From: Thiodiazotropha sp037384425
GTDB taxonomy: Bacteria; Pseudomonadota; Gammaproteobacteria; Chromatiales; Chromatiaceae
Assembly (NCBI GenBank): GCA_037384425.1
Contig: JARROA010000021.1
Coordinates: 1-64,000 of the forward strand
Direction of reading: 5' to 3'
DNA: 64,000 nucleotides
The notes beneath the pieces are model-generated. The model had not been told where the DNA came from. It was given only the letters and a program-made list of their open reading frames with translations, and did no database searches. Numbering within the stretch: position 1 is the first letter of the stretch; every line of letters begins with the position of its first letter. Positions 17,080 to 28,729 of the stretch are shown here, one piece after another. The position numbers and the translations under genes were made by a program.

Positions 17080-18153
17080 ATGAAATTTGTAGACGAAGCC
17101 AGGATCAAGGTCATTGCCGGTGACGGCGGCAACGGCTGTGCCAGCTTCCGGCGCGAAAAGTATATCCCCAAGGGCGGGCCGGACGGGGGTGACGGCGGGG
17201 ATGGCGGCAGTGTCTACCTGGTGGCCGACAGCGGACTCAACACCCTGGTCGATTTCCGCACGCAGCGCAGCCACAAGGCGGAGCGGGGACAGAACGGCAT
17301 GGGGCGGGAGCGTACCGGACGTCGCGGCAAGGATCTGCAGGTACGTGTGCCGGTGGGCACCCGCGTCATGGACGAGACGACGGGGGAAACGCTCGGCGAA
17401 CTGCTGGAGCCGGGACAGCAACTGCTGGTTGCCCGGGGTGGCGAACACGGTATCGGTAACGTCCATTTCAAGAGCAGCACCAATCGAACTCCCCGCCAGT
17501 TCACCCATGGCACCGAAGGCGAGCGCAGGGAGCTGTTGCTGGAGTTGATCCTGCTGGCCGATGTGGGACTGCTGGGGATGCCGAACGCCGGTAAGTCGAG
17601 TCTTATCAGCAAGGTCTCCAGCGCTCGTCCGAAGGTGGCGGACTATCCCTTCACCACCCTCTACCCCAACCTGGGTGTGGTCAGCCTGGGGCGCGATCAG
17701 AGCTTCGTGGTGGCCGACATTCCAGGTGTCATCGAGGGAGCGGCGGCCGGTGCGGGCCTTGGTCTGCAGTTTCTCAAACACCTGTCGCGTACGCGGTTGC
17801 TGCTGCACCTGGTGGACATCGCTCCGCTTGACGCCTCGATGGACCCGGCGCAGCAGGTGCGTCAGATCGAAAGGGAGTTGTTCGACTATTCGCCGGAATT
17901 GGCCGACAAGGAACGCTGGCTGGTGCTCAACAAGAAGGACCTGCTGAGCGATGAGGCGTTTGCGGAGAGATCCGCCGAGTTGGTGACGGCGCTGCAGTGG
18001 CGGGGACCGGTCTACGGCATCTCCGCCGCCACGGGCGATGGTCTTCGGCAGCTGACGGCCGACCTCATGGCCAGGTTGGAATCGATCTGGCGCGAAGAGG
18101 CAGCGGAACGGGAAGAGCCGTCTGACGACGAGGCGTGGGATCCTCTGCTGTAG
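17080..18153 (+). CDS. obgE: GTPase Obg/CgtA
   Basis: A 357-residue essential ribosome-associated GTPase involved in 50S maturation and stress control. The glycine-rich Obg fold occupies residues 1-158 (MKFVDEARIKVIAGDGGNGC, then GGPDGGDGGDGG). The G domain follows with P-loop GMPNAGKSS (about 166-174), switch segments TTLYPNLG and DIPGVIEGA, and NKKD (about 285). The C-terminal tail is short and acidic (EREEPSDDEAWD), as in gammaproteobacterial ObgE; no TGS domain is present. Gene order rplU-rpmA-obgE-proB is conserved. Confidence 0.97.
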   Translation: MKFVDEARIKVIAGDGGNGCASFRREKYIPKGGPDGGDGGDGGSVYLVADSGLNTLVDFRTQRSHKAERGQNGMGRERTGRRGKDLQVRVPVGTRVMDETTGETLGELLEPGQQLLVARGGEHGIGNVHFKSSTNRTPRQFTHGTEGERRELLLELILLADVGLLGMPNAGKSSLISKVSSARPKVADYPFTTLYPNLGVVSLGRDQSFVVADIPGVIEGAAAGAGLGLQFLKHLSRTRLLLHLVDIAPLDASMDPAQQVRQIERELFDYSPELADKERWLVLNKKDLLSDEAFAERSAELVTALQWRGPVYGISAATGDGLRQLTADLMARLESIWREEAAEREEPSDDEAWDPLL

Positions 18154-18290
18154 TCGCCTGTCGATATCGGGTAGAAAGGGTGGGGGCCTGCTCCGCCAAA
18201 TCCATAGGAAGGTGGCTGTGTGTTCAGCTGTTGATGCATAGGCTGGGTCAATCGGGGCCGAGTCAAACCAGTTACGAAAGAACAGTACAA

Positions 18291-19415
18291 ATGATTAGCC
18301 GGGAAAAAATCGCCACCGCACGACGCTGGGTCATCAAGATCGGCAGTGCCCTGCTGACCGCCGACGGCAAGGGGTTGTCGCATGAAGTGCTCTCCCGCTG
18401 GGTGGCGCAGATGGCAGCCTTGGTCAACGCCGGTCATGAGGTGGTGCTGGTCTCTTCAGGTGCGGTGGCGGAGGGCATGAGTCGCATGGGATGGCGTACC
18501 CGGCCACACAATCTCAACGAGCTGCAGGCCGTCGCGGCCATCGGCCAGATGGGGCTGGTGCATGCCTGGGAGGCCTGTTTCCAGCAATACGGCCTGCACA
18601 CCGCTCAGATTCTGCTGACCCGGGATGACCTCGCCGACCGCTCGCGTTATCTGAACGCCCGCAGCACCCTGCGTACGCTATTGAAACTGGGAGTGGTGCC
18701 GGTAGTGAACGAAAACGATACGGTGACCACCGACGAGCTGCGCTTCGGTGACAACGATACCCTGGCCGCTCTGGTGGCCAATCTGATCGAGGCGGAGTTA
18801 CTGGTGCTGTTGACCGACCAGGAGGGGCTCTTCGACGCCGATCCCCGCTTCAATCCTCAAGCCAGCATGATCGACGAGACCCGGGTGGACAATGCCCGAC
18901 TCGATGCGGTGGCAGGCGGTAGCGCCAGCGGACTCGGTCTCGGGGGCATGGTGACCAAGGTGCGCGCCGCGCGCCTGGCCGCCCGCTCCGGTACCGGCAC
19001 CGTGATTGCCTCCGGCCGGCGCGAGCGGGTGGTGGAGGCCATCAGCCGTGGGGAAAAGGTGGGCACCCTGCTGGTGCCGGTGCAGGAGCCGCAGGCGGCT
19101 AGGAAGCGCTGGCTGGCGGGGCAACTGCAGGTCAGAGGCAGTCTCACCCTGGATGCAGGCGCCGTGCGTGTGCTGCGTGAGCAGGGTAGCAGCCTCCTGG
19201 CGGTGGGGGTCAGCGGTGTGAAGGGGAGCTTCTCACGGGGTGAGGCCGTGGTCTGTCTCGATCAATCAGGCTGTGAAGTGGCGCGAGGCCTGGTCAATTA
19301 TGATGCTCAGGAGACAGCGCGGATCATGGGCCAGCCCAGTAGGCGCATCGAGTCGATTCTCGGTTATGTGGACGAGGAGGAGCTGATCCACAGAGACAAT
19401 CTGGTGCTGGTGTAA
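18291..19415 (+). CDS. proB: Glutamate 5-kinase
   Basis: A 374-residue ProB, the first step of proline synthesis (glutamate to glutamyl-5-phosphate). The amino-acid-kinase domain spans about residues 8-260 (WVIKIGSALLT, VLVSSGAVAEGM, NENDTVTTDELRFGDND, GLGLGGMVTKVRAA). A PUA domain follows (about 280-368, GSLTLDAGAVRVL). ATG 18291 gives a normal N terminus; an open frame continues upstream to 18135 inside obgE but is not conserved in character. No strong ribosome-binding site is seen (GAAAGAAC upstream). A bidirectional terminator lies 78 bases after the stop. proA is not in the window. Confidence 0.96.
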   Translation: MISREKIATARRWVIKIGSALLTADGKGLSHEVLSRWVAQMAALVNAGHEVVLVSSGAVAEGMSRMGWRTRPHNLNELQAVAAIGQMGLVHAWEACFQQYGLHTAQILLTRDDLADRSRYLNARSTLRTLLKLGVVPVVNENDTVTTDELRFGDNDTLAALVANLIEAELLVLLTDQEGLFDADPRFNPQASMIDETRVDNARLDAVAGGSASGLGLGGMVTKVRAARLAARSGTGTVIASGRRERVVEAISRGEKVGTLLVPVQEPQAARKRWLAGQLQVRGSLTLDAGAVRVLREQGSSLLAVGVSGVKGSFSRGEAVVCLDQSGCEVARGLVNYDAQETARIMGQPSRRIESILGYVDEEELIHRDNLVLV

Positions 19416-19449
19416 CGCCGTGCAATGATGACCCGGGTCAGTGAATAGT

Positions 19450-19489
19450 CTTTGCGCGCTTTGCGCTTCTTCGCGGACATCGCGTTATA
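19450..19489 (+). repeat. Partial copy of the CTTTGCGC intergenic repeat
   Basis: CTTTGCGC at 19450-19457 followed by TTTGCGCTTCTTCGCG and CGTTATA at 19483-19489. It resembles the right arm of the palindromic element at 16953-17051 and lies between proB and the bidirectional terminator. Confidence 0.5.
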
Positions 19490-19492
19490 AAC

Positions 19493-19519
19493 AAAAAAAC
19501 CGGCCATCGGCCGGTTTTT
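19493..19519. terminator. Bidirectional terminator between proB and rpsT
   Basis: CCGGCC (19500-19505), loop ATC, GGCCGG (19509-19514), flanked by seven A on the left and five T on the right. It can end proB transcripts rightwards and rpsT transcripts leftwards. Confidence 0.9.
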
Positions 19520-19540
19520 CGATTCGGCTTGCTGCGCCCC

Positions 19541-19801
19541 TTACATAGCCTTGATCTGAACGTTCAGGCGGCTTTTGTGGCGGGCTGCCTTGTTCTTGTG
19601 GATCAGGCCTTTGTTGACGGCGCTGTCGATCACCGGTACCGCGGCTGTGTAGGCGGCGGCAGCACCCTCTTTGTCGCCAGCGGCGATCTGTTTGGTGATC
19701 TTCTTGACATAGGTGCGCAATTCATTGCGCTGCGCCATGTTACGGGAGCGCCGATTGGTGGCTTGGCGCGCGCGCTTGCGGGCTTGGGCTGAGTTGGCCA
19801 A
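19541..19801 (-). CDS. rpsT: 30S ribosomal protein S20
   Basis: An 86-residue S20, a three-helix 16S rRNA-binding protein of the small subunit. The N terminus reads (M)ANSAQARKRARQ when translation starts at TTG 19801, with AGGAG about eight bases upstream. E. coli rpsT also starts with TTG, which is part of its autogenous control, so the rare start is likely functional here as well. The frame stays open far upstream (to 20365), but that part is antisense to murJ. Divergent from murJ as in other gammaproteobacteria. Confidence 0.97.
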   Translation of the reverse strand: MANSAQARKRARQATNRRSRNMAQRNELRTYVKKITKQIAAGDKEGAAAAYTAAVPVIDSAVNKGLIHKNKAARHKSRLNVQIKAM

Positions 19802-20009
19802 GGTCTTACTCCTGGATGAAACTGGCTTTGATAAAGGGGGCGAATTTTCCCCAAACTGGCGCGACTTGTCAACCGTTTTGCCCTTGTACATCCCAGCTGT
19901 TAGAGTCTGGCCTGAATTTGTCTTGCGCCACTCCGATGTCAATTCAAAAAAGATTATACTCGACGGGGGCATACGGCAGGTCGACAACAACAGACGAAGG
20001 ATAATAACC

Positions 20010-21551
20010 CTGGCTTCCTTTCTCCGCTCATTCGCCGCTGTCGGCAGCAGTACCATGATCTCCCGGGTCCTTGGGTTCACCCGTGATCTGGTGTTGGCGC
20101 GTATGTTCGGGGCGGATGCCATGACCGACGCCTTCTTCGTTGCCTTCAAGATCCCCAATTTCCTACGCAGGCTGTTTGCGGAGGGCGCGTTCTCTCTGGC
20201 CTTCGTGCCGGTGCTGACCGAGTACCGTACCAAGCGCAGCAGCGCCGAGCTCAAGGACTTCATCAACAAGATGGCGGGCAGCCTGGGAACCGTACTGCTG
20301 ATGGCGACGGCCATCGGGGTGCTGGCGGCCCCTTTGCTGGTGCTGATCTTCGCGCCTGGTTTCATCCTCGAGGGGGAGGAAAAGTACGATCTCGCGGTGG
20401 AGATGCTCTATCTGACTTTTCCCTATCTCTTTTTCATCTCCCTGACCGCCTTCTCCGGAGGCATTCTCAACACCCACAACCGTTTCGGTGCGGCGGCCTT
20501 CACGCCGGCGCTGCTCAATATCTCGCTGATCGCCTGCGCCCTCTTTCTGTCCCGATACATGGAGGTGCCGGTGGTCGCCCTGGCCTGGGGGGTGCTGATC
20601 GCGGGTGTGGTTCAGTTCACCTTCCAACTGCCCTTCTTGTATCGGCTGAAAATGATTCCGCGACCGCGGGTGGCGTTCAAGGACAGCGGTGTGGTAAAGG
20701 TCATGAAGCTGATGGTGCCGGCCCTGTTCGGCGTCTCCGTGAGCCAGCTCAACCTGCTGTTGGACACCCTCATCGCCTCTTTCCTCGTCAGCGGCAGTAT
20801 CAGCTGGCTCTACTATTCCGATCGCCTGATGGAGTTTCCGGTGGGCATATTGGCGGTGGGGCTGGGCACGGTGATCCTGCCTAATCTCTCGCGCAAGCAC
20901 TCGGAGAAATCATCCCAGGCCTTTTCCGATACACTGGACTGGGCCTTGCGCGTGACCATGTTGCTGGGCATACCCTGTGCCATCGGCCTGTTGCTGCTGG
21001 CTGGCCCCATGCTGGCGACACTCTTCTATTCCGAAGCCTTCAACGAACATGATGTGGCGATGGCGACACGCAGTCTGATGGCCTATTCGCCGGGCCTGCT
21101 GGCCATCATGTTGATCAAGATTCTCGCCCCCGGCTTCTATGCCCGCCAGGATACCCGTACCCCGGTGCGCATCGGTATTGTCGCCATGGTGTCCAATATG
21201 GTCTTCAATATCATTCTGGTGTTTCCCTTGGCTCATGCCGGGCTGGCCTTGGCCACCACCCTTTCCTCCTCGCTCAACGCCTACCTCCTCTACCGGGGGT
21301 TGCGCAACGACCAGGTGCTGATCCCGAGCGAGGGCTGGACAAGTCTGCTGCTAAGAGCCCTCGTCGCCGGTGTCGTCATGGGGGGCTTTCTGATCTGGGT
21401 GGTGGGTGATATCGGTTCGTGGCTGGCGATCAGCTTCTGGTTGCGCATCGAATATCTGGTGGTCTGGATCAGCTGCGCCGCCGCGATCTACTTCATTGCC
21501 CTGTGGCTGATGGGGGTACGGCCGAGTCACTTCCGTTCCGAGGTTCACTGA
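20010..21551 (+). CDS. murJ: Lipid II flippase MurJ, with an apparent CTG start
   Basis: A 14-helix MOP-superfamily flippase that moves lipid II across the inner membrane for peptidoglycan synthesis. Signature regions are TMISRVLGFTRDLVLAR, DAFFVAFKIPNFLRRLF and GAFSLAFVPVL. Alignment to E. coli MurJ (511 residues) places the start at or within two codons of CTG 20010, giving 513 residues. GAAGG (19996-20000) stands nine bases before it. No in-frame ATG, GTG or TTG exists between TTG 19923 and ATG 20064, and the latter would remove part of the first helix. So the start is CTG (or ATA at 20001/20004), or there is a sequence error here. It is followed by ribF-ileS-lspA. Confidence 0.93.
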   Translation: MASFLRSFAAVGSSTMISRVLGFTRDLVLARMFGADAMTDAFFVAFKIPNFLRRLFAEGAFSLAFVPVLTEYRTKRSSAELKDFINKMAGSLGTVLLMATAIGVLAAPLLVLIFAPGFILEGEEKYDLAVEMLYLTFPYLFFISLTAFSGGILNTHNRFGAAAFTPALLNISLIACALFLSRYMEVPVVALAWGVLIAGVVQFTFQLPFLYRLKMIPRPRVAFKDSGVVKVMKLMVPALFGVSVSQLNLLLDTLIASFLVSGSISWLYYSDRLMEFPVGILAVGLGTVILPNLSRKHSEKSSQAFSDTLDWALRVTMLLGIPCAIGLLLLAGPMLATLFYSEAFNEHDVAMATRSLMAYSPGLLAIMLIKILAPGFYARQDTRTPVRIGIVAMVSNMVFNIILVFPLAHAGLALATTLSSSLNAYLLYRGLRNDQVLIPSEGWTSLLLRALVAGVVMGGFLIWVVGDIGSWLAISFWLRIEYLVVWISCAAAIYFIALWLMGVRPSHFRSEVH

Positions 21552-21632
21552 ACCATTCGACAGGGTAGGATTCGGGGTGCCCAAGCCTGTCTCTTTGCCT
21601 ATAATTGGCCGTTCCTGATACGGCAACACGCT

Positions 21633-22568
21633 ATGCAACTCGTTCGCGGACTTCACAATCTCAGACCGGATCACCGGGGTTGCGTGGCGACCATCGGCAA
21701 CTTCGATGGTGTGCATTTGGGCCACCAGTCGGTGTTCCGTCATCTGTTGGAGAAAGGCGCCGAGCTGGGTTTGCCGACCACGGTGGTCACCTTTGAACCA
21801 CAGCCGCGGGAATTCTTCCAAGCCGCCTCCGCGCCGGCCCGACTGACCCGACTGCGCGAGAAACTGCAGGCGATCGGGGAAGTGGGTGTCGAGCGGGTGG
21901 TGGTGCTCGAGTTCAACAAACGCCTGGCCGCCATGCCGGCGGAGCTGTTCGTGGAGGAGCTGTTGGTCGAGGGCTTGGGTACCCGCTTCCTTTCGGTTGG
22001 CGATGATTTCCGTTTCGGCAGTGGTCGGCAGGGGGATTTCGCGCTGCTGCAGCGCATGGGCAGGATTAACGGCTTCGAGGTGGAGAACATGAACACCTAC
22101 AAGCTGGATGCCGACCGGGTCAGCAGCACCCGAATACGGGAACTGCTCACCCAGGGTGATTTCGAGACCGCCCGTCAGTACCTCGGCCGTGCCTATCGCA
22201 TTTGTGGACGTATCGGTCACGGCGACAAGCGTGGCCGCAGCATCGGTTTTCCGACCCTCAATGTCAATCTGCACCGTCGGGTGAGTCCGCTGCACGGTGT
22301 GTATGCGGTGAAGGTCGATGGATTGGACGATCGGCCGGTTCCGGGCGTGGCCAATATCGGGGTGCGCCCCACGGTGGAAGGGGATACCCGCTATCTACTG
22401 GAGGTGCATCTGTTCGGCTTCAATCGCGACGTCTATGGCGAGCACATCGGTGTCGAGTTCGTGCGCAAGCTGCGCGACGAACAGCGGTTCGAGAATTTCG
22501 AGGCGTTGCGACGGCAGATCCTGTTGGACGCCGATGCCGCCAGGGCGATACTCGGTGTAGTCGATTGA
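21633..22568 (+). CDS. ribF: Bifunctional riboflavin kinase / FAD synthetase
   Basis: A 311-residue RibF making FMN from riboflavin and FAD from FMN. The N-terminal nucleotidyltransferase domain has GNFDGVHLGHQ (residues 24-34) and VSSTRIREL near 165. The C-terminal riboflavin kinase domain (about 185-308) has GHGDKRGRSIGFPTLN with the conserved GRxxGFPTAN-like motif. A TATAAT box at 21600-21605 lies 28 bases ahead, with no good -35 hexamer. Gene order murJ-ribF-ileS-lspA is standard for gammaproteobacteria. Confidence 0.97.
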   Translation: MQLVRGLHNLRPDHRGCVATIGNFDGVHLGHQSVFRHLLEKGAELGLPTTVVTFEPQPREFFQAASAPARLTRLREKLQAIGEVGVERVVVLEFNKRLAAMPAELFVEELLVEGLGTRFLSVGDDFRFGSGRQGDFALLQRMGRINGFEVENMNTYKLDADRVSSTRIRELLTQGDFETARQYLGRAYRICGRIGHGDKRGRSIGFPTLNVNLHRRVSPLHGVYAVKVDGLDDRPVPGVANIGVRPTVEGDTRYLLEVHLFGFNRDVYGEHIGVEFVRKLRDEQRFENFEALRRQILLDADAARAILGVVD

Positions 22569-22639
22569 AGTCCCGGTCTCGAGGGACCCCGTTCATCTCA
22601 GTCGAAATCGCCAGGAAGCGGGCACAACCGTGCCTTAAT

Positions 22640-22666
22640 CTTTGCGCACTTGGCGGAATTACGTTT
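22640..22666 (+). repeat. Partial copy of the CTTTGCGC intergenic repeat
   Basis: CTTTGCGCACTTGGCGGAAT followed by TACGTTT, similar to the arms of the element at 16953-17051. It lies between ribF and ileS. Confidence 0.4.
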
Positions 22667-22707
22667 CAATACGCTATTTTTTCGCACACTTTAACAGGCA
22701 GCCGTCC

Positions 22708-25529
<2,822 letters not shown>

Positions 25530-25530
<1 letters not shown>

Positions 25531-26021
25531 TGTCAGGGAGCAGGAACATGCTGCGCTGGCTCTGGATCACCCTGGCGGTGATCCTGCTCGATCAGGGGAC
25601 CAAGCAGCTGGTGCTGCAGCAGATGCAGCTGCACGAGTCGATCACCCTGCTGCCCTTTTTCAATCTCACCTATCTGACCAATCCCGGTGCGGCCTTCAGT
25701 TTTCTCAGTGATCAGGAGGGTTGGCAGCGCTGGTTCTTCATCGCCCTGGCGTTCATCGTCAGCGGGGTGCTGTTGGCCTGGCTCTACCGTCTCGAAAGCC
25801 GGGAGTTGTGGACCGCGATCTCCCTCACCCTGATCCTCGGCGGTGCCTTGGGTAACGTCATCGACCGCCTGTTTCGTGGCGGCGAGGTGATCGACTTCAT
25901 CCATCTTCACTACGGCGAATACTACTGGCCCGCCTTCAATATCGCCGATTCCGCCATCTTTGTGGGCGTCGCGATCATGCTCTTCGACGCCCTGGTGTTG
26001 AGCCGTCGCCGGGGACACTGA
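25530..26021 (+). CDS. lspA: Prolipoprotein signal peptidase II
   Basis: A 163-residue aspartic protease of the inner membrane that cleaves lipoprotein signal peptides. Four helices and the two catalytic aspartate motifs are present: GNVIDRLFRGG and the FNIADSAI segment near residue 140. ATG 25530 overlaps the ileS stop; ATG 25548 has the better ribosome-binding site (GGAGCAGGA) but the longer N terminus resembles E. coli LspA. The usual following genes fkpB and ispH are absent; a porin gene comes next, so the conserved order ends here. Confidence 0.97.
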
Positions 26022-26440
26022 AGGCGAGTTCGATACCCGGCGTCAGAGCTCACCATCAGCGGCATGACGGCAGGCGTGTTGTTGCGTTCCTCTACCGCGA
26101 CCAATCCTGGTTTCCGCATGACCGGTCCAGGTTTTTGTGATCATCGATGGGGATGGGTTTTTCGGGTCGACGCGGACAGAGAATTTCACGGTGTGGAATT
26201 CATGCAACACAAGGGGCCCGTCATCTGCCCGGGCGGCTGGAGTAACCGGTTCGTCACAATAAAAATATACATTCGTGGCCTTGTGATACCGCAGATCAGG
26301 TGATTACTGTCGCGGAAAGGCGACAAATTCATCTGACCGTAGCGAAATTGCAATAGCCGTTTCGTAATCTCTTAACTTCCGTTTTTCAGAATATGCCACA
26401 GAAACCACTTTCTGTTTCTGAAACCTACGGAGTTATCTCA
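26022..26440. other. Porin upstream region
   Basis: About 420 bases without a gene. Near the porin it holds an inverted repeat CAGAAAC (26399-26405) and GTTTCTG (26414-26420) that would form a hairpin close to the 5' end of the porin mRNA, and GGAG at 26429-26432 as ribosome-binding site. Sequence from about 26255 to 26390 is more AT-rich, as expected of a promoter, but no clear hexamer pair was found. Confidence 0.45.
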
Positions 26441-27448
26441 ATGAAAAAAATCCTCTCACTGGCAATTGCGGCCGCCCTGGTCGCACCCGCCGCTGCCATG
26501 GCCGACGCCACGGTCTACGGCAAGGCCCACTTCATCATCGCCAACACCGATGACGGCACCCAGGATGTGTGGAGTGTCGACAGTATCGACTCGCGCTTCG
26601 GCCTCAAGGGTAGCGAAGACCTTGGCGATGGCCTCAAGGCCGTCTACAAGTTTGAGTTCGGGGTCGAGCCGGATGCCGGCAGCACCTTGAAGAACCGCAA
26701 TCAGTACGTCGGACTGGCGGGCGGTTTCGGTACCCTGCTGCTGGGTCGTCACGACACCCCGCTGAAGATGTCCCAGGGCAAATTCGACCAGTTCGGCGAC
26801 GTGCCCGGCGATATCAAGACGGTAATTCCCGGTGAGGATCGTGTCAGCAACGTCATCGCCTATGTCTCTCCAGATATGAGCGGCTTCTCTCTCGTGGGCG
26901 CCGCCGTGGCCGGTGAACAGGGTGACTCCGCCTCCGGCGACACTCAGCTGACGGGCCTGTTCGATCATATCTCACTGGCCGGTCTCTACAGCAACGGCCC
27001 GGTCTATGCCTCTTTGGCCTACAACACCTACGATACCGGTGGCTACAACGTCGAGCCCTCCCTGTTGCGCGGAACCTTCATCTGGAAGGCCGATATGTGG
27101 CAGGTCGGCGGTATGTTCAGCAGCTTCGACTTCGACGATGCGGCTGAAGACGCGGATGCTTTTGGCGTGAGCGGTAATATCAAGGTCGGCGCCAATGGCA
27201 AGATCAAGGCCCAGTATCTGGTTGGCGACGCTCCTGTGACTAAGATCCAGAAGCTTCCCATCGATTTCTCGCCGAACATCACTTTGCCCGACGGAACCAC
27301 GGACAACGAAGTTACCCAGATCAGTGTGGGTTACGAGTATGCGATGAGTAAGCGTACCAAGCTGCACGTCGGCTATACCACCTATGATGAAGATCAAACC
27401 AATGCTGAGGAAGATACCTTTTTCGGCGGCATCATCCATAAATTCTAA
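26441..27448 (+). CDS. General porin (Gram-negative porin family)
   Basis: A 335-residue outer-membrane porin. The signal peptide is residues 1-21 (cleavage near AMA-DA). The first strand is DATVYGKAHFIIA, a typical porin start, followed by SRFGLKGSEDLGDGLKAVYKFEFG and GGFGTLLLGRHDTPLKM, which are hallmark strands, and the C terminus ends in FGGIIHKF with the terminal phenylalanine needed for BAM recognition. A 16-strand trimeric channel is expected; solute selectivity is unknown. An upstream in-frame ATG at 26393 is ignored because ATG 26441 starts the signal peptide and follows GGAG. Confidence 0.93.
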   Translation: MKKILSLAIAAALVAPAAAMADATVYGKAHFIIANTDDGTQDVWSVDSIDSRFGLKGSEDLGDGLKAVYKFEFGVEPDAGSTLKNRNQYVGLAGGFGTLLLGRHDTPLKMSQGKFDQFGDVPGDIKTVIPGEDRVSNVIAYVSPDMSGFSLVGAAVAGEQGDSASGDTQLTGLFDHISLAGLYSNGPVYASLAYNTYDTGGYNVEPSLLRGTFIWKADMWQVGGMFSSFDFDDAAEDADAFGVSGNIKVGANGKIKAQYLVGDAPVTKIQKLPIDFSPNITLPDGTTDNEVTQISVGYEYAMSKRTKLHVGYTTYDEDQTNAEEDTFFGGIIHKF

Positions 27449-27598
27449 GTTGTCAGTGAAAGACGGTGAGTTCCTCTCCTGAGTGGGGGCTCGCCATTTG
27501 GCCAGGGACGGCCGCTCAGAAAGTTTGAGAATAAGCGCTCGAGTTCGTCCAGGATGACGCTTTGGTTGAGTGACGGGACCTCTCGGGTCACTCTGGTC

Positions 27599-27643
27599 TT
27601 GACACTCTGAAATTCAGAGTTATATTACTCTGTAAATCAGAGT
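27599..27643 (+). promoter_or_regulatory. Sigma-70 promoter covered by two tandem palindromic operators
   Basis: TTGACA (27599-27604) and TATATT (27621-27626), 16 bases apart. Two copies of the dyad ACTCTG-N5-CAGAGT lie at 27604-27620 (actually through the final T of CAGAGT) and 27627-27643, one in the spacer and one just after the -10 box, which itself fills the gap between them. Binding to either site would block RNA polymerase. The winged-helix regulator encoded at 28730-29083 in the same unit is the obvious candidate for binding. Confidence 0.8.
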
Positions 27644-27669
27644 TAATGCTAAGGGTGGAGTATCACATC

Positions 27670-28725
27670 ATGTTTGCGTCATCGATGAACGGCGGTCGTC
27701 AACAGCTGCAGTCGATTCACGCCATGCTTTCGAGCGGGCATGCCAGTATCCGGCTGGAACGACATACCTTCATTCTCTGGGGACTGGCGGCGGGTGGACT
27801 GATCCTGCTGGTGCCGCGTCTGTTCTCGGTGGAACTGCTGGGTGATACCAGCCAGCGACTGTGGGCGCAGAATCTCCTTATCTCGATGGTGTTGCTGGCA
27901 ACCGGGATCGTGGATGCGCGCTGGACCGCACGCGCCCGACGCCGCCGCGACGAGAGCCTGTCGTTCGTGCAGCGCCAGATCACCAAGCTGTGGTGGATGT
28001 TGATCGCTCTGGTGGTGGTGATCAATGTCGGCATGAATCTCTATGGCGGCGGATACTTTTTCTACGGCATCACGTTGGTGCTGACCGGTCTCGGCATCTA
28101 TGTCTATGGGCTCTTCTCCCGTCAGCTGTTGACCTGGAGTGGCGCCCTGCAGATTCTGCTCGGTCTGGTCATGATCGCCGTGTCACCGGAGCTGCATGTG
28201 CAGGAGTGGGTCACCGCCAGCGCCTTCGGTATCGGATTCCCCGCCTTTGCCTGGATGGTCGACCGCACCTCGCCACGACATGCGCTGAAGGAACTGGCGT
28301 TGAGTCTGACCTGGCTGGCATTGGTGCTGGTTCCGGCCGCCATCGCCATCCAGGTCTTTCATGGCCACCGTTTCAGCGAGTGGTCGCAAGTCGCTTGGCA
28401 GGACTACCAAGGTGGCTCGGGCGGTATGCAGGAGGGGAGGGTCGTGCTCACTCTGCCTGTGGGTACTGAGGTGCCGATCGCCGTGCAAATCTTCGGTGAT
28501 CTATTGCAGCCGGTGACACAACCGGCGCCGTTGATCATGCGCACCACGAAACCCCTGCAACTGGCATTTGAAGACGGCGAGGCGCTGGGTTTGGTGCGCA
28601 TCGACGACGGCGACTGGCGCTCCGGATACGACTACAAAATCAGGTTGAAGGGTGTGGAGGGGCGTTTGTCACCCGAGCAGGGGCCATCCATCGACATGCA
28701 GTTTCAAGTCACTTTCGGGAGGTAG
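27670..28725 (+). CDS. Polytopic membrane protein of unknown function
   Basis: A 351-residue protein. After a 25-residue cytosolic start it has about seven hydrophobic helices (roughly residues 32-50, 66-83, 109-127, 133-150, 157-174, 180-196 and 218-236), then a soluble C-terminal domain of about 110 residues with beta-rich character, probably periplasmic. I do not recognise a family. ATG 27670 follows GGAG at 27657-27660; the in-frame ATG at 27646 lies too close to the operator. It is the first gene of a three-gene unit with the winged-helix regulator (four bases downstream) and a lipoprotein. Confidence 0.78.
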   Translation: MFASSMNGGRQQLQSIHAMLSSGHASIRLERHTFILWGLAAGGLILLVPRLFSVELLGDTSQRLWAQNLLISMVLLATGIVDARWTARARRRRDESLSFVQRQITKLWWMLIALVVVINVGMNLYGGGYFFYGITLVLTGLGIYVYGLFSRQLLTWSGALQILLGLVMIAVSPELHVQEWVTASAFGIGFPAFAWMVDRTSPRHALKELALSLTWLALVLVPAAIAIQVFHGHRFSEWSQVAWQDYQGGSGGMQEGRVVLTLPVGTEVPIAVQIFGDLLQPVTQPAPLIMRTTKPLQLAFEDGEALGLVRIDDGDWRSGYDYKIRLKGVEGRLSPEQGPSIDMQFQVTFGR

Positions 28726-28729
28726 AACC

